64,000 nt of DNA from Flavobacterium cellulosilyticum (GTDB lineage: Bacteria > Bacteroidota > Bacteroidia > Flavobacteriales > Flavobacteriaceae). The stretch is from positions 310,001 to 374,000 of the forward strand of contig NZ_SMFK01000002.1 of NCBI RefSeq assembly GCF_004349355.1. The letters are read 5' to 3'. This document shows positions 9,229 to 18,730 of the stretch, one piece after another. A program made the position numbers and the translations under genes. The notes under the pieces were generated by a model. The model was not told where the DNA came from and searched no databases. It saw only the letters and a list, made by a program, of their open reading frames with translations. Each line of letters begins with the position of its first letter. The first letter of the stretch is position 1.

Positions 9229-10509
9229 TTAGATTTTGGTTTTTGTTATCAATTTATAATCATCAGTGGGTTTGTCACGCCAATAATTAGCTAGTGCGGA
9301 TCCCGATATATTCATCCATTTTCCAAATACAATAGGAGCTAAAGCTGCATTGGCACTTCCGAGTGATTCAAGAGCCAACCCCATACCCAACCCTCCATTT
9401 TTTAATGCCACTTCTATGGATAAAGTTCTACTGTCTTGTTTTGATAAGCCAACCATTCTACTTCCCCAATAACCTAAAACATAACCTAAAATATTGTGTA
9501 TTGCAGCCGCCGCTACAAGCATTAGTCCTACAACCAATAATTTATCTCTATTAAGGCCACTACTATGGTAACAAAGAGTAATAATGAAAGCATCGATAAA
9601 GATGGTAATATTTGATCCATCCAATTTTTCGGTCCTTTAAAAAATTTCACAATGACTTTAGTAAATGAAACAATTGCTGCAAGAGCAAGCCCAAGTATCA
9701 ATCCGGGTTTCAATACAGTTAAAGAAGTTGGAAAAGCAGCTGGGATTATTAAGAATACGGCAATAGTTACAAAAAGTGCTATTATAAGAATGTTTCTATC
9801 TTTATCTAACCATGCAGCTTTTTCATAAAGTATTCTATTACAGATCAAACCTGCCACAATAGGAACAATAATTAAATTAAAACTAGAAAACATCATTTTT
9901 AAAAAGGATATCTCAACCATTTCATTGGCAAATATTTTCATTAATAATGGAGTAACTATTGGCGTAATTAATGTAGTAATAGTTGTTACACATACAGATA
10001 AAGCTACATTTCCTTTAGCCAAGTAAACCATAACGTTGGAAGATGCTCCTCCCGGACAGCAGCCAATAAGTATAAATCCTACTGCAATTTCTGGTGGAAA
10101 ATTAAATAATTTCACGACAAGGACACCTAAAAGAGGCATAATACCAAAGACCATTATGCTTCCTGCAATAATTCCTTTAGGTTTGGCCAATTCAGTTTTA
10201 AAATCGCTTAAGCTTAATTTGGTTCCCATTCCAAACATTATAATTTGAAGCATTGGTATCACGAGGATTCCGGTATTAAACCCCCAGTTTATAAACAAAA
10301 AGGGGAAATACATTGCTGCAATTAAAAAAGTAAATACCCAAAAAGTGAATGATGATTTTTTAAAACGAGGATCTACATAGCCATAAATGGCTATAGCTGT
10401 AAAAGCCAACCAGCATTGGTATTCCAGCTTTTTCCATATTTCCAGATATAATAACTAGTATTGTTATAATGGTTGAAAGAGCAATAATTCCTGTAATTAA
10501 TTTTTTCAT
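9229..10509 (-). pseudogene. Bile acid:sodium symporter (BASS) family transporter, broken by two single-base frameshifts
   Basis: Three consecutive pieces of one multi-pass membrane transporter are encoded in different frames. An ATG at 10509 opens with a membrane segment and reads to about 10402, where a run of four T's shifts the frame; with one T fewer it continues GFTAIAIYGYVDP. The middle piece holds the family hallmark GCCPGGASSNVMVYLAKGN and ends near 9555. There a missing base turns VVALNRDKLL into VVALIEINYWL and a stop. The last piece carries VALKNGGLGMGLA and the C-terminus. The two shifts compensate each other, so this could be a sequencing or assembly error; otherwise the gene is dead. 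A role in taking up uronate-derived acids is suggested only by the neighbours. Confidence 0.85.
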
Positions 10510-10565
10510 AGGGAGTAGTGTTTATTTCAGTTTGTTTTTTTTTGGAATCACATTTGATTCTTCAA

Positions 10566-10593
10566 TTTGGTTTACCAAATTGGATAACCAAAT
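10566..10593 (-). promoter_or_regulatory. Candidate operator: double TTTGGTAAACCAAA-type palindrome before the symporter gene
   Basis: Two adjacent palindromic units, TTTGGTTTACCAAA and TTGGATAACCAAA, lie 57 bp upstream of the symporter ATG. The same arrangement recurs at 10899, 31564 and 38061, each time before a gene or gene ruin of polysaccharide use. A LacI- or GntR-type regulator encoded elsewhere would be expected to bind it. Confidence 0.65.
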
Positions 10594-10898
10594 GTAGTGT
10601 TATTTATTTAAAAAAAAAAATTTTCTTAAAATGGCAGGTGAATTATTTGCATATCCAAAAGGGGCAACCATCTCCATCAAAAACGTTGTTAAAAGAGATG
10701 CACATATAAATTGGAACCACTGGAGTTTTGTCGGAATATGACAAGTTAAAACCGATTGGACAATTTTGCCACCAATTTTGTATGCCCATTTTTGTATTAC
10801 ATTCTAAATTTGAACAATTCTCAAATCAATATTCTTTTAAAGAATAATCTCATTAAAAAAAATGACAATTATTTTTTTATTAAGAAAATAACAATATA

Positions 10899-10926
10899 TT
10901 TGGAGAACCAATCTGGTTATCCAAAA
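10899..10926 (+). promoter_or_regulatory. Candidate operator: TTTGGAGAACCAA / TGGTTATCCAAA
   Basis: Double palindrome 64 bp before an orphan ATG at 10990. Read in this orientation, it and the copy upstream of the esterase pseudogene (38061-38090, opposite strand) share more than the palindromes: both are preceded by AACAATATA. Similarity outside the core supports a copied promoter-operator unit rather than chance. Confidence 0.6.
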
Positions 10927-10989
10927 TAAAAAAACAATTTTATGTTTCTCTAATTATTTATAAAACTATTTCAATAAATTAAAAAACTT

Positions 10990-11052
10990 ATGAAAAGAAT
11001 TTTACTTGAACAAAAAAAATTGACGCAGTTTTTCTTAAGTTCACAGAATTGA
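10990..11052 (+). CDS. 20-codon orphan N-terminus or leader peptide
   Basis: The ATG starts a short peptide (MKRILLEQKKLTQFFLSS...) that resembles the start of a signal peptide and stops at a TGA overlapping the TTG start of the next gene (TTGA). It sits at the expected distance behind a double-palindrome operator. It may be the remaining start of a former operator-controlled secreted protein, perhaps a SusC-like receptor, whose body was lost, or a translated leader coupled to the following gene. Neither can be settled from the sequence. Confidence 0.3.
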   Translation: MKRILLEQKKLTQFFLSSQN

Positions 11053-12950
11053 CTACAATAAATAAAGCCATCATTCCCCAGCAAAAAAAAGCAGGTTATG
11101 CCAATGTAGTATCGGAATATATTCATGTGATTGCTCTTTTAATTGTTATTGTAGCGGGGCTTATCAATACCGAGTATTTTTACAATCCCACTGCCACTGC
11201 TTATTATGGGTTCTGTATAAGTGTGTTGTTTTTTGTGATTGTCTCTACTTCTTTATATTTAACCAAGAAGAGTGTAGTTACGATTAAAGCTCCCCTGTTT
11301 TCATTTGGTATTTGGTGTTTATATATTCTATGGCATTATTTTACCAACACTGGAACACTTGTTTTTACCATTTACAGTGTTGCACTTTATTTTTTAATTC
11401 TTAAAGCAACTACACTTTTTAGTACGCCGACCTTTAATTTTAAGCTATTTTTCGGTAGCATAGGAGGGATTGCTTTCTTAGAGTCTATTTACTGCATTAC
11501 GCAATATTTTGGTTGGTTTAAAAGTCAAAACGAATTATTTGATGTTACAGGGAGTTGTATTAATCCAAATACGACTGCCATGTTCCTGGCTCTTACAATA
11601 CCTGTTTTCTTATTTCTATTTCAGGGTAAGTATAAAAAACTATTTTTTATAGGCTTCATTACAATACTAATTGCTTTATTCCTTCTCAAATGTCGCGCTG
11701 CTTATATAGGAGCTACGATATGTCTAATTGTGTTTTATGGATTAGAACACAACTTTATTAGTTGGTTAAAAAACAAGAAAAATAAAGTTGCCGCCAAAGC
11801 CCTATTTATTTTGTGCTTACTAATTGTAATCCCTGTGTCAATTCATTTATATAATTCCAAAAAAGCCTCTTCGGATGGCAGAAAATTTATTTGGAAACTA
11901 TCTACTGAAATGCTTTCTCAAAAACCAATTACTGGATATGGATATGGTTTTTATTCAAAAGAATACAACCTATTTCAAGCGAATTACATCCAGAAAGGCA
12001 AAGCCACAATTGGAGAAATGGAGAACGCAGGTTATGTCATTACGGCTCATAATGAATTAATTCAAAACGCTGTCGAAGGCGGAATCATTGGGCTTGTTCT
12101 TATGCTACTCTTTTTTGGCTTCCTACTTTGTAGTCATTATGACAGCAAAATAGATGTCGGGAATGAATGGGACAATTCACTATGTACTGACACTTCCATC
12201 CAGTCAAAAAAAACCTGTTACAATTTGAGTTATGCTGGCGTTATTACTTTTCTTGCGATGTCAATGTTCAACTTTTCTATTCAAAACGTACCTGTAATGT
12301 GTATGCTTATCGTGTATGCGGCTATTGTTTGCAGTACTATAAAACCCCTAAGAATTCCAGCGAAGCTTATATTCCTTGAAACAAATAAAATACTTTCAAT
12401 ACTGTCAAAGTTTTTTACAATAGCCATTAGTGTTTGTTTGATATACACCCTTTTTGGAATCGCTAAAGCAGATAGTTTAAACAAAAAAGCTTCTTTGCTA
12501 AAAAAAGAAAGACAATATGAACAAGCCTTAGGCATTATGACGGCACTAGAGCCGCATTTAAATAAAAATAGCGACTATTGGGAAAATTATGGGAATTTGT
12601 ATTACCTAACACACAACTATACAGAAGCAATTCGCTGTCTGAATAAAGGTAAAGAATTAGATACTTCCCCAGTATTGTATTTAGGTTTAGGAAATTGTTA
12701 TGAAAAACTAAATCAATATCCAGCTGCAATAGTTCAATACGAACAATTGGTAAATTTAAAGCCTTCTAAATTTGCTTTTCGTTTTAGATTAATGAATGCT
12801 TATTTACAAAACAAAGACACTGTCAATGCTTTGAAAATCGCCCAAGGAATCCTTGCCCTCAAACCCAAAATAGCTTCCGATAAAGTGCTGTACTACAAAG
12901 AAAAAGCAAAAAAAACAATAGCTTTTTTAAGCATACAGTCAAGTAAATAG
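11049..12950 (+). CDS. O-antigen ligase-like (Wzy_C) membrane protein with C-terminal TPR repeats
   Basis: 633-residue inner-membrane protein. Residues of about 20-450 form 10 or more hydrophobic segments typical of O-antigen ligases and polymerases. Between them lies a large periplasmic-type loop with the family-like text KPITGYGYGFYSKEYN and TAHNELIQNAVEGGIIGL (Wzy_C signature). Residues of about 475-620 are tetratricopeptide repeats (YEQALGIMTAL, YTEAIRCLNKG, YPAAIVQYEQLV). The ORF opens with TTG at 11049 that overlaps the stop of a short upstream frame, and no good ATG is available, so the true start is uncertain. It heads a same-strand run of envelope or secreted proteins ending in the Sel1/T9SS gene. 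In this context it may modify an envelope glycan rather than O-antigen. Confidence 0.75.
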   Translation: MTTINKAIIPQQKKAGYANVVSEYIHVIALLIVIVAGLINTEYFYNPTATAYYGFCISVLFFVIVSTSLYLTKKSVVTIKAPLFSFGIWCLYILWHYFTNTGTLVFTIYSVALYFLILKATTLFSTPTFNFKLFFGSIGGIAFLESIYCITQYFGWFKSQNELFDVTGSCINPNTTAMFLALTIPVFLFLFQGKYKKLFFIGFITILIALFLLKCRAAYIGATICLIVFYGLEHNFISWLKNKKNKVAAKALFILCLLIVIPVSIHLYNSKKASSDGRKFIWKLSTEMLSQKPITGYGYGFYSKEYNLFQANYIQKGKATIGEMENAGYVITAHNELIQNAVEGGIIGLVLMLLFFGFLLCSHYDSKIDVGNEWDNSLCTDTSIQSKKTCYNLSYAGVITFLAMSMFNFSIQNVPVMCMLIVYAAIVCSTIKPLRIPAKLIFLETNKILSILSKFFTIAISVCLIYTLFGIAKADSLNKKASLLKKERQYEQALGIMTALEPHLNKNSDYWENYGNLYYLTHNYTEAIRCLNKGKELDTSPVLYLGLGNCYEKLNQYPAAIVQYEQLVNLKPSKFAFRFRLMNAYLQNKDTVNALKIAQGILALKPKIASDKVLYYKEKAKKTIAFLSIQSSK

Positions 12951-12987
12951 CCTTCTCCATAAAAAAACACCTTTTTATTATTACATT

Positions 12988-14523
12988 ATGAAACAAAAAT
13001 CAAATACTTTCTCATTAAGATCAATCCTATTCTGTGTAGTGTTCTCTTTAGGAATGTATGCTCAACATCCAGCTGCTGTTGAACAAAACTTAAAAAAAGC
13101 AGGAAGCAATCGTGCTGAATTAGAAAAAGCAATTTTGTATTGTAAAAATTCAGATGATCCTCAAAAACTAAAGGCTATCTATTTTTTGATTGCCAATATG
13201 GATATTCATTCCAGTTCCGATTATTATTGGGAAAACGAAGCGGGTAACAGGATAGTTTACAATGAACTCGATTATCCCAATTTTGATGAAGCAGCCAAAG
13301 CTTTTGAAGCTGTAAAATTGCAAAATCCAAACCTTCATCCTAAAGCAATAACCTACTCCGATTTAGAAACCATCAAAGGGGATTATTTGATAAATAATCT
13401 TGATAATGCCTTTAAATCTTGGAGAGTATCCGCAGTCAAAAATATTTCTTTTGATGATTTTTGCGAATACATTTTACCCTATCGAATTAGTGTTGAACCA
13501 ATTCAAGATTGGAGAACAACTTATAATTCCAAATTTAGTTGGATAAGCGATAAAATAGAAACTATTGGATTGGAAGCCAGCCTTCCTTATGTGTCTGATG
13601 AAGCCAACTCGTGGTTTACCAATACTTGGAACTCTGGAGGGCGTAAGGAACCATTACCGCGATTAGGCAGTATGCAACTCTTGTTACGCAAACAAGGCCC
13701 TTGTGAAGACTTGGCTGATTTAGGTGTTTTTACAATGCGTTCCATAGGAATACCTGCTACGGCAGATTTTGTTCCCTACTGGGGGACAACTAGAGGTGGT
13801 CATGCAATGAATACTTTTTTTGATTCTAATAACAAAGCGATTCATTTTGACTATGGTACAAAAGAGTACAACGAAAAATTAAGAAGAGAGCCTGCCAAAG
13901 TCTTAAGGCTAACCTACTCTAAACAAAACCAAACCCTTGCTAGTTTTGAAGAACAAAACAACATCCCTAAAGGTTATTTGAGAGAACAAAACTACATTGA
14001 TGTAACCCAAGAATATTGGAATACCAGGAATGTAAAATGTTCGCTATATCTTAATCCAAAACCTCTTAAAACGGTGTATGCATGCACTTTTAGTGGTTTG
14101 AAATGGCAACCTTTTTGGTGGGCGAAAGTACTAAAAAATGAAGCCCAATTTAACCAGATTTGTCAAGGAACAGTTGTGCTTCCACAATATTACAGTAATG
14201 GCAAAATGATCCCCGCCAGTGCGCCAATTCTTGTTGGCGATACAGAAACAAGAATTTTAACCCCTGATTTAAATCAACTGCAGGACTTAACCATTAGCTC
14301 TGTAGCCAATTATTTGATTTTAAAACCCAATGTAATTTACAAACTATTGTATTGGAATGATAAATGGCAACTTATCGATACTATAACAGCTACTGAAACT
14401 ACCGAATCTTTATTATTTCACAAAGTGCCTAAAAACGCTTTGCTTTTATTAATAGCCAGTGATTCTAAAGGATTGGAACGCCCGTTTATTGTAAGTGAAC
14501 AAGGAGAGCGAACCTGGTATTAA
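12988..14523 (+). CDS. Secreted transglutaminase-like protein
   Basis: 511 residues with a signal peptide (SLGMYAQ). The papain-like transglutaminase triad is visible: Cys239 in GPCEDLADLG, His272 in TRGGHAMNTFF, and Asp in HFDYGTKEY. This fold can be a peptidase, an amidase or a cross-linking enzyme. The C-terminal third (after about residue 340) is beta-rich and otherwise unrecognised. It lies 37 bp after the O-antigen-ligase-like gene and 43 bp before an unknown secreted protein, so an operon is likely. Its substrate cannot be told from sequence. Confidence 0.75.
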   Translation: MKQKSNTFSLRSILFCVVFSLGMYAQHPAAVEQNLKKAGSNRAELEKAILYCKNSDDPQKLKAIYFLIANMDIHSSSDYYWENEAGNRIVYNELDYPNFDEAAKAFEAVKLQNPNLHPKAITYSDLETIKGDYLINNLDNAFKSWRVSAVKNISFDDFCEYILPYRISVEPIQDWRTTYNSKFSWISDKIETIGLEASLPYVSDEANSWFTNTWNSGGRKEPLPRLGSMQLLLRKQGPCEDLADLGVFTMRSIGIPATADFVPYWGTTRGGHAMNTFFDSNNKAIHFDYGTKEYNEKLRREPAKVLRLTYSKQNQTLASFEEQNNIPKGYLREQNYIDVTQEYWNTRNVKCSLYLNPKPLKTVYACTFSGLKWQPFWWAKVLKNEAQFNQICQGTVVLPQYYSNGKMIPASAPILVGDTETRILTPDLNQLQDLTISSVANYLILKPNVIYKLLYWNDKWQLIDTITATETTESLLFHKVPKNALLLLIASDSKGLERPFIVSEQGERTWY

Positions 14524-14566
14524 ACACCATAAATAATAAAAAACTATAAACCTTAAACTATGAACT

Positions 14567-15856
14567 ATGAAACCAAAAATGATTAAAATCCTGTTTTTGT
14601 TTTGCCTCAGCTTCCCTATGGTAAATCAAGCACAACTAAGCACAAAAGTAATAAAGAGTTTTCCTGCTCATATTATCATTAAAATATATGATGTAGCTTC
14701 AAAAATAGAGCTGAGTGAAGAAAATCAACTGAAAATCGGAAAAAAATTATATACAAGTGACAGTTTGGCCAATGTTAGCTTGGCTAATGGAGAATCCGTT
14801 TCTAAAATAAAGAAATACTATCCGCCCGGAAAAAAATTCTTGATCGGCATTCTAAAACCAGAAGAACTCGATACTTATTTATATGAACTAGACAAGAAAA
14901 ACAGATTTTTATTGGCTCTAAAATCTTCCACAATATTACATTTAGAACCACAACAAACATTGGAAATACGAAAACAAGAGAAACTTTTAGATTCTCTTAA
15001 AATAACCGATTATCTCCAAAAACATCAATTTTGCAACCGCAAACTAGACTCCATTCTAAGCAAGAAGCAATATGCCTCCTTGATGAATTTGGCCTATGCT
15101 GATGAATCAAAAAAGGAAACGGACAACGACTGGAAAAACATCCAAAAATTAAAATTAGTTCCTACAAAGGATAGCAGCAGGGTTTATAGCCAACTATATG
15201 CTTATAATTTAGAAAAAAATAGTTTCCTGGATTCTCACTCCAAAAAATTTGACACTAAACAAAGTACCGAAATAAAAAACTTGATCGTTCTCGAAAAACA
15301 ACCTCCTGTACTAACACGATACAATATCCTGTCAAATTTCATTTATAAATTAAATCTTTTTTCAATAGCTATTCAATACGAAAAAGAGTTAAATCTAAAT
15401 CCAACTCAAATTGATTCTTTATTATCAAGATACAGGGAACTGGAGTTAATGAAATATAAAGACAAAGAAGAAAATCAATTGCTAAAAAAAACAGCTACCT
15501 ACACTTTGTATGAGAATAAGGCTATCGTTACCATCTTGGATCCCAAACAACTAGCTATACTACTGACTAATAAAAATAAAAAAAATGCAATACAAATTGC
15601 CCAAGAAAACTGGAAAGAACTAGAGCAACAAGGACTTACCAATGGCTATGACAAAAACAGCCAGCTTCAAGAATTTGCTAAATATAATTTAAACTTTTTA
15701 GTTGCCAGCGACCGGCTAAAAATGAACAATAATCCAATAAACATGTTTAAAAAGCGGGATGTAGAACTCAAAAAACCGGAGCTCTTAAAACAGCTTGATG
15801 CCATCAAAAGAAGTGAAAAATATACAAAAGTTGCCAAAAATCAATTAAAGTGGTAG
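14567..15856 (+). CDS. Uncharacterised secreted protein, Lys-rich and alpha-helical
   Basis: 429 residues not recognised as any family. It has a signal peptide (ILFLFCLSFPMVNQAQ) and then a highly charged, mostly helical chain. Two loosely similar halves each contain a segment of the type 'LKPEELDTYLYELDKKNRFLLAL' shortened here to its pattern: K/D-P-x-Q/E-L-x-x-L-L/Y followed by a Lys/Asn-rich stretch (near residues 95-110 and again near 330-340). Such internal repetition suggests a duplicated binding module. It is the third gene of the same-strand run starting at 11049. About 140 bp of non-coding DNA with short AGTCAGAAGT repeats separates it from the Sel1 gene. Confidence 0.6.
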   Translation: MKPKMIKILFLFCLSFPMVNQAQLSTKVIKSFPAHIIIKIYDVASKIELSEENQLKIGKKLYTSDSLANVSLANGESVSKIKKYYPPGKKFLIGILKPEELDTYLYELDKKNRFLLALKSSTILHLEPQQTLEIRKQEKLLDSLKITDYLQKHQFCNRKLDSILSKKQYASLMNLAYADESKKETDNDWKNIQKLKLVPTKDSSRVYSQLYAYNLEKNSFLDSHSKKFDTKQSTEIKNLIVLEKQPPVLTRYNILSNFIYKLNLFSIAIQYEKELNLNPTQIDSLLSRYRELELMKYKDKEENQLLKKTATYTLYENKAIVTILDPKQLAILLTNKNKKNAIQIAQENWKELEQQGLTNGYDKNSQLQEFAKYNLNFLVASDRLKMNNNPINMFKKRDVELKKPELLKQLDAIKRSEKYTKVAKNQLKW

Positions 15857-15888
15857 TCCACTAAGCCCCCAAAGTGGGAAGTCAGAAG

Positions 15889-15961
15889 TTGGAAGACACC
15901 CTTTAACCGATTAAACAAACAACTAATTAACCCATTTCAGACGGAAGTCAGAAGTCAGAAA
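15889..15961 (+). repeat. Short imperfect direct repeats AGTCAGAAGT
   Basis: The motif GTCAGAAGTTGGAAGA near 15891 recurs as AGTCAGAAGTCAGAA near 15947, with GACGGAAGTC just before. This is simple intergenic repetition with no coding content and no clear hairpin. Function unknown. Confidence 0.4.
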
Positions 15962-15994
15962 AAAAATAATTAATTACACTTTAAATACAAACCA

Positions 15995-17554
15995 ATGAAA
16001 AAAACAATTAAAACAAGAGTTTTCTTACTGCTACTATTGGGCAGCATGCACTGTTTTTCGCAAACAGGAACCAACCCACGAAACGTGTTGAAACTCGCTA
16101 GACTACAGCTCCTAGAAGGGACTAGTACCTACAATCCAGAGGCGGCACTCCTCACCTTTCAGCAACAAGCATCCTTAGGAAATGCCGAAGCCATGAATGG
16201 ATTAGCGCAAATTTACATCCAAGGGATAGGTGTATCGGTCAACGATAACCTAGCGATTGAATGGTTCGAAAAAGCAGCTCAAAATGGCTATGCCAAAGCC
16301 TATTACAATCTCGCAATATTATACAGAAAAGGGGTAAGCATACCCAAAGATTTACCTAAAGCAGTAGCCTATTTTGAAAAAGCGGCAAAGGCAGGGTATG
16401 TGGAAGCATGGGGACGCTGGGGCGAAATGGTAAAAAGTGGTCTAGGTACCACTCAAGACTATCCCTTGGCAATGACTATTTTTAAACAAGGAGCAGATTT
16501 AGGCAGTGCACAATGCATCTATGGCCAAGGCTATTTGCATTATAAGGGTTTTGGTACTACCCAGGATTATGACAAAGCACTTGCTTTCTTCCAGCAGGCA
16601 GCGGATAAAGGCAGTGCTATAGGTATATATATGGTGGGCTATTGCTATCGCAATGGCTATGGAGTAACGGTAGATGAAGAAAAAGCCAAGTTTTGGTTCA
16701 ATAAAGCAGCAGCTTTAGGTTTTAAGAGAGCCGATGTAGAACTGGCACAACCGCTAGCCGAAAATGCCACACCAAATCAAATTAAAACCATATCGGCTCC
16801 AATAGCCGAAGAGGTGGAAAATGCCCCTATCGAAATTCCAAAAAAAATCAAAAAGGTAAAACACAAAATCACTAAAGACGATATTAGTGGACTTTACACT
16901 GGACACCTCATGCGCTATGACTGGAGTGGGCAAAACATTTTAAGCAAAACCCCTATTGAAGTAACCCTGGATCAAGAAGGACAAGCACTAACTGGAATAT
17001 GGGCCGAACAAGAGGGTGATTCTGTAAACTTTAAAGCCACACTCGAAGAAAAAAGGATCGTATTTGAAGATTCTAAAATTGATCGCCTCAACCGTTATGT
17101 AGAACCTGTACTAAAAACCTATAAATTCAAGCAAGCAAAATTGCAAGTTTTGGAATATCAAGACGATGTGTATATAGTAGGCAACTTGCAATTGTATAAC
17201 ATCAAACAGCACGAAAACGAAAAACCCATGTATCTTATCCTGGAGCGAAAAATAAGTCCTGAGGAAACCGGAGAGCCAGAACTAGTCTCCCAAGCTATTG
17301 TGTCGCAACTTGTGGTTTACCCTAATCCTATAACCAGCACCAGTTTTAAACTGAGTTTTGAACTCGCTGCCCAAACCGATATTAGCATCAGTATCTACGA
17401 TTTTACAGGATTCTTGGTAGGCACCCAAAAACTCACTACCACAGGCACAGGAACGCAAGAACAAGTAATACCATTTACTGCGCCAGCAGGCAACTATATC
17501 CTGAACTTGTACTATAACGACCAGGTAATAAAAACCATTTTAATTAAAAAATAA
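15995..17554 (+). CDS. Sel1-repeat protein with C-terminal T9SS type A sorting domain
   Basis: 519-residue exported protein. After the signal peptide (GSMHCFSQ), residues of about 45-255 are five to six Sel1-like repeats (AIEWFEKAAQNGYAKA, AVAYFEKAAKAGYVEA, ALAFFQQAADKGSAIG, KFWFNKAAALGFKRA). A beta-rich region of about 100 residues follows. The last 80 residues form a T9SS sorting domain: YPNPITSTSFKLSF, ISIYDFTGFLVG, GNYILNLYYNDQ and a terminal ILIKK. The protein is thus predicted to reach the cell surface or medium by T9SS. It lies 5 bp upstream of the first intact module protein, and its 3' end is copied twice more before other module proteins (21669 and 32837). This ties it to the toxin-like array. 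Confidence 0.85.
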   Translation: MKKTIKTRVFLLLLLGSMHCFSQTGTNPRNVLKLARLQLLEGTSTYNPEAALLTFQQQASLGNAEAMNGLAQIYIQGIGVSVNDNLAIEWFEKAAQNGYAKAYYNLAILYRKGVSIPKDLPKAVAYFEKAAKAGYVEAWGRWGEMVKSGLGTTQDYPLAMTIFKQGADLGSAQCIYGQGYLHYKGFGTTQDYDKALAFFQQAADKGSAIGIYMVGYCYRNGYGVTVDEEKAKFWFNKAAALGFKRADVELAQPLAENATPNQIKTISAPIAEEVENAPIEIPKKIKKVKHKITKDDISGLYTGHLMRYDWSGQNILSKTPIEVTLDQEGQALTGIWAEQEGDSVNFKATLEEKRIVFEDSKIDRLNRYVEPVLKTYKFKQAKLQVLEYQDDVYIVGNLQLYNIKQHENEKPMYLILERKISPEETGEPELVSQAIVSQLVVYPNPITSTSFKLSFELAAQTDISISIYDFTGFLVGTQKLTTTGTGTQEQVIPFTAPAGNYILNLYYNDQVIKTILIKK

Positions 17555-17559
17555 TAGAC

Positions 17560-18714
17560 ATGAAGAAAAAATATTTTATATTAGCACTCACGTTCTTATG
17601 CCTGTTTTTGGGACAAAGTAGTTATGCCCAGGAAGGTTGGGAGGATGAGGAGGAATGGTATACGAATGAGAGTTGGGATAGTAATGACAATGATTATACT
17701 GATAATTGGCAAGATTTCTTATCGGAATGGTTTGGACTTGAGATAGCGGGTATAACCGATGGCGGGAATTTCCAGCTTTCCAATGGTGATTATTTTTACC
17801 CGGACAGTGGTAATCTAGACGAAGTACTTGTTAATTCATATCATGTTTCTGAACAATATGAATATGTGCCAATTGGCGAGAATAATGGGAATCCTGGTGG
17901 TGATGAATCGGAAGAACCTGTTGATGATCCCACTGATAACTGCAGCATATCGTATTGTATGCCAGGGTATACACTCCAAAATTGCGAATGTGTTAAAATA
18001 CCTCCACCTTGTGATAAACTCGTTAAGGCTAATTTGGCTGATCTTGTTTATGATTCCCATGATGGCATACCAAATGACTATAGTAAATTACCTGATAACG
18101 TGACGATTATTAATCCAGTTACTATACCAGGCGTTACATTTACTAACACCATTATTGGTTTTAATTCTACCTTATACAGGGTAGATAATGGCAATGGAGA
18201 TGTAGAATATGTATATGCGACTGAAGGAAGTACATTAGAGTTACAAGATTGGTTAAATAATGGACAACAAGCAACAGGTAATATTGCAGCACAGTATGAT
18301 TTATCTGTCGATAATGCCATAAAAATTCAGCAATGGGCAAGCACTCAAGGAACACCAAAAATATCATTTACAGGACACTCACTCGGTGGTGGGCTTGCAA
18401 ATGCAAATGCACTGGCTACAGGATATCCTGCTACAGTATTCAACCCAGCGGGGCTGCATGACAACACCATTTCACGTTTAGGATTAAATTTATCTTATGA
18501 AGATGGTGTAAATTATTATGTAAATACAGGAGAAATAGTTGATATTGCAAATACCCTTTTGTCTACCCCTGCAAGAGGAACTAGACATGAAATAGGAAAT
18601 AATGCAGTAGTTCCTGCTGCGGTATGGTATACATCAACATTGGCTGGTGTCGTATATTCAGGTTATCTACATACAATGGGAAGTGTAATCGCTAATTTAG
18701 ACTGTGCTGATTAA
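17560..18714 (+). CDS. Modular secreted protein 1: shared N-terminal module plus class-3 lipase domain (putative toxin)
   Basis: 384 residues. The shared N-terminus has a signal peptide (FLGQSSYAQ), then EGWEDEEEWY, an acidic Trp/Asn-rich stretch and one Cys-rich unit (CSISYCMPGYTLQNCECVK) near residues 128-147. The variable C-terminus is a class-3 lipase: Ser274 in TGHSLGGGLANANALATG, an Asp candidate in GEIVDIAN, and a His in YLHTMGSVI. The shared N-terminus followed by a swapped catalytic end, then an adjacent membrane-anchored ankyrin gene 16 bp downstream, is the layout of a polymorphic toxin with its immunity gene. It lacks a T9SS sorting domain of its own. Attack on membrane lipids is inferred. 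Confidence 0.75.
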   Translation: MKKKYFILALTFLCLFLGQSSYAQEGWEDEEEWYTNESWDSNDNDYTDNWQDFLSEWFGLEIAGITDGGNFQLSNGDYFYPDSGNLDEVLVNSYHVSEQYEYVPIGENNGNPGGDESEEPVDDPTDNCSISYCMPGYTLQNCECVKIPPPCDKLVKANLADLVYDSHDGIPNDYSKLPDNVTIINPVTIPGVTFTNTIIGFNSTLYRVDNGNGDVEYVYATEGSTLELQDWLNNGQQATGNIAAQYDLSVDNAIKIQQWASTQGTPKISFTGHSLGGGLANANALATGYPATVFNPAGLHDNTISRLGLNLSYEDGVNYYVNTGEIVDIANTLLSTPARGTRHEIGNNAVVPAAVWYTSTLAGVVYSGYLHTMGSVIANLDCAD

Positions 18715-18730
18715 CAATAAAAAAATAAAA

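Larger units (their letters stand above)
10511..11048. other. Divergent intergenic region between the symporter and the O-antigen-ligase-like gene
   Basis: A 538-bp AT-rich region that holds the two double-palindrome operators at its ends and the short orphan ATG frame at 10990. Between them I see only short open frames, such as 36 codons from 10631, with no recognisable product and no RNA structure I can support. Confidence 0.5.

Noticed and set aside
9528..9624. Programmed frameshift in the symporter gene
   Set aside because: No slippery heptamer, no stimulatory structure seen, and transporters of this family are not known to use frameshifting; mutation or sequencing error is simpler.
10631..10741. 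36-codon frame (MAGELFAYPKG...) between the two operators
   Set aside because: No recognisable similarity, no ribosome-binding site of note, and it is short enough to arise by chance.
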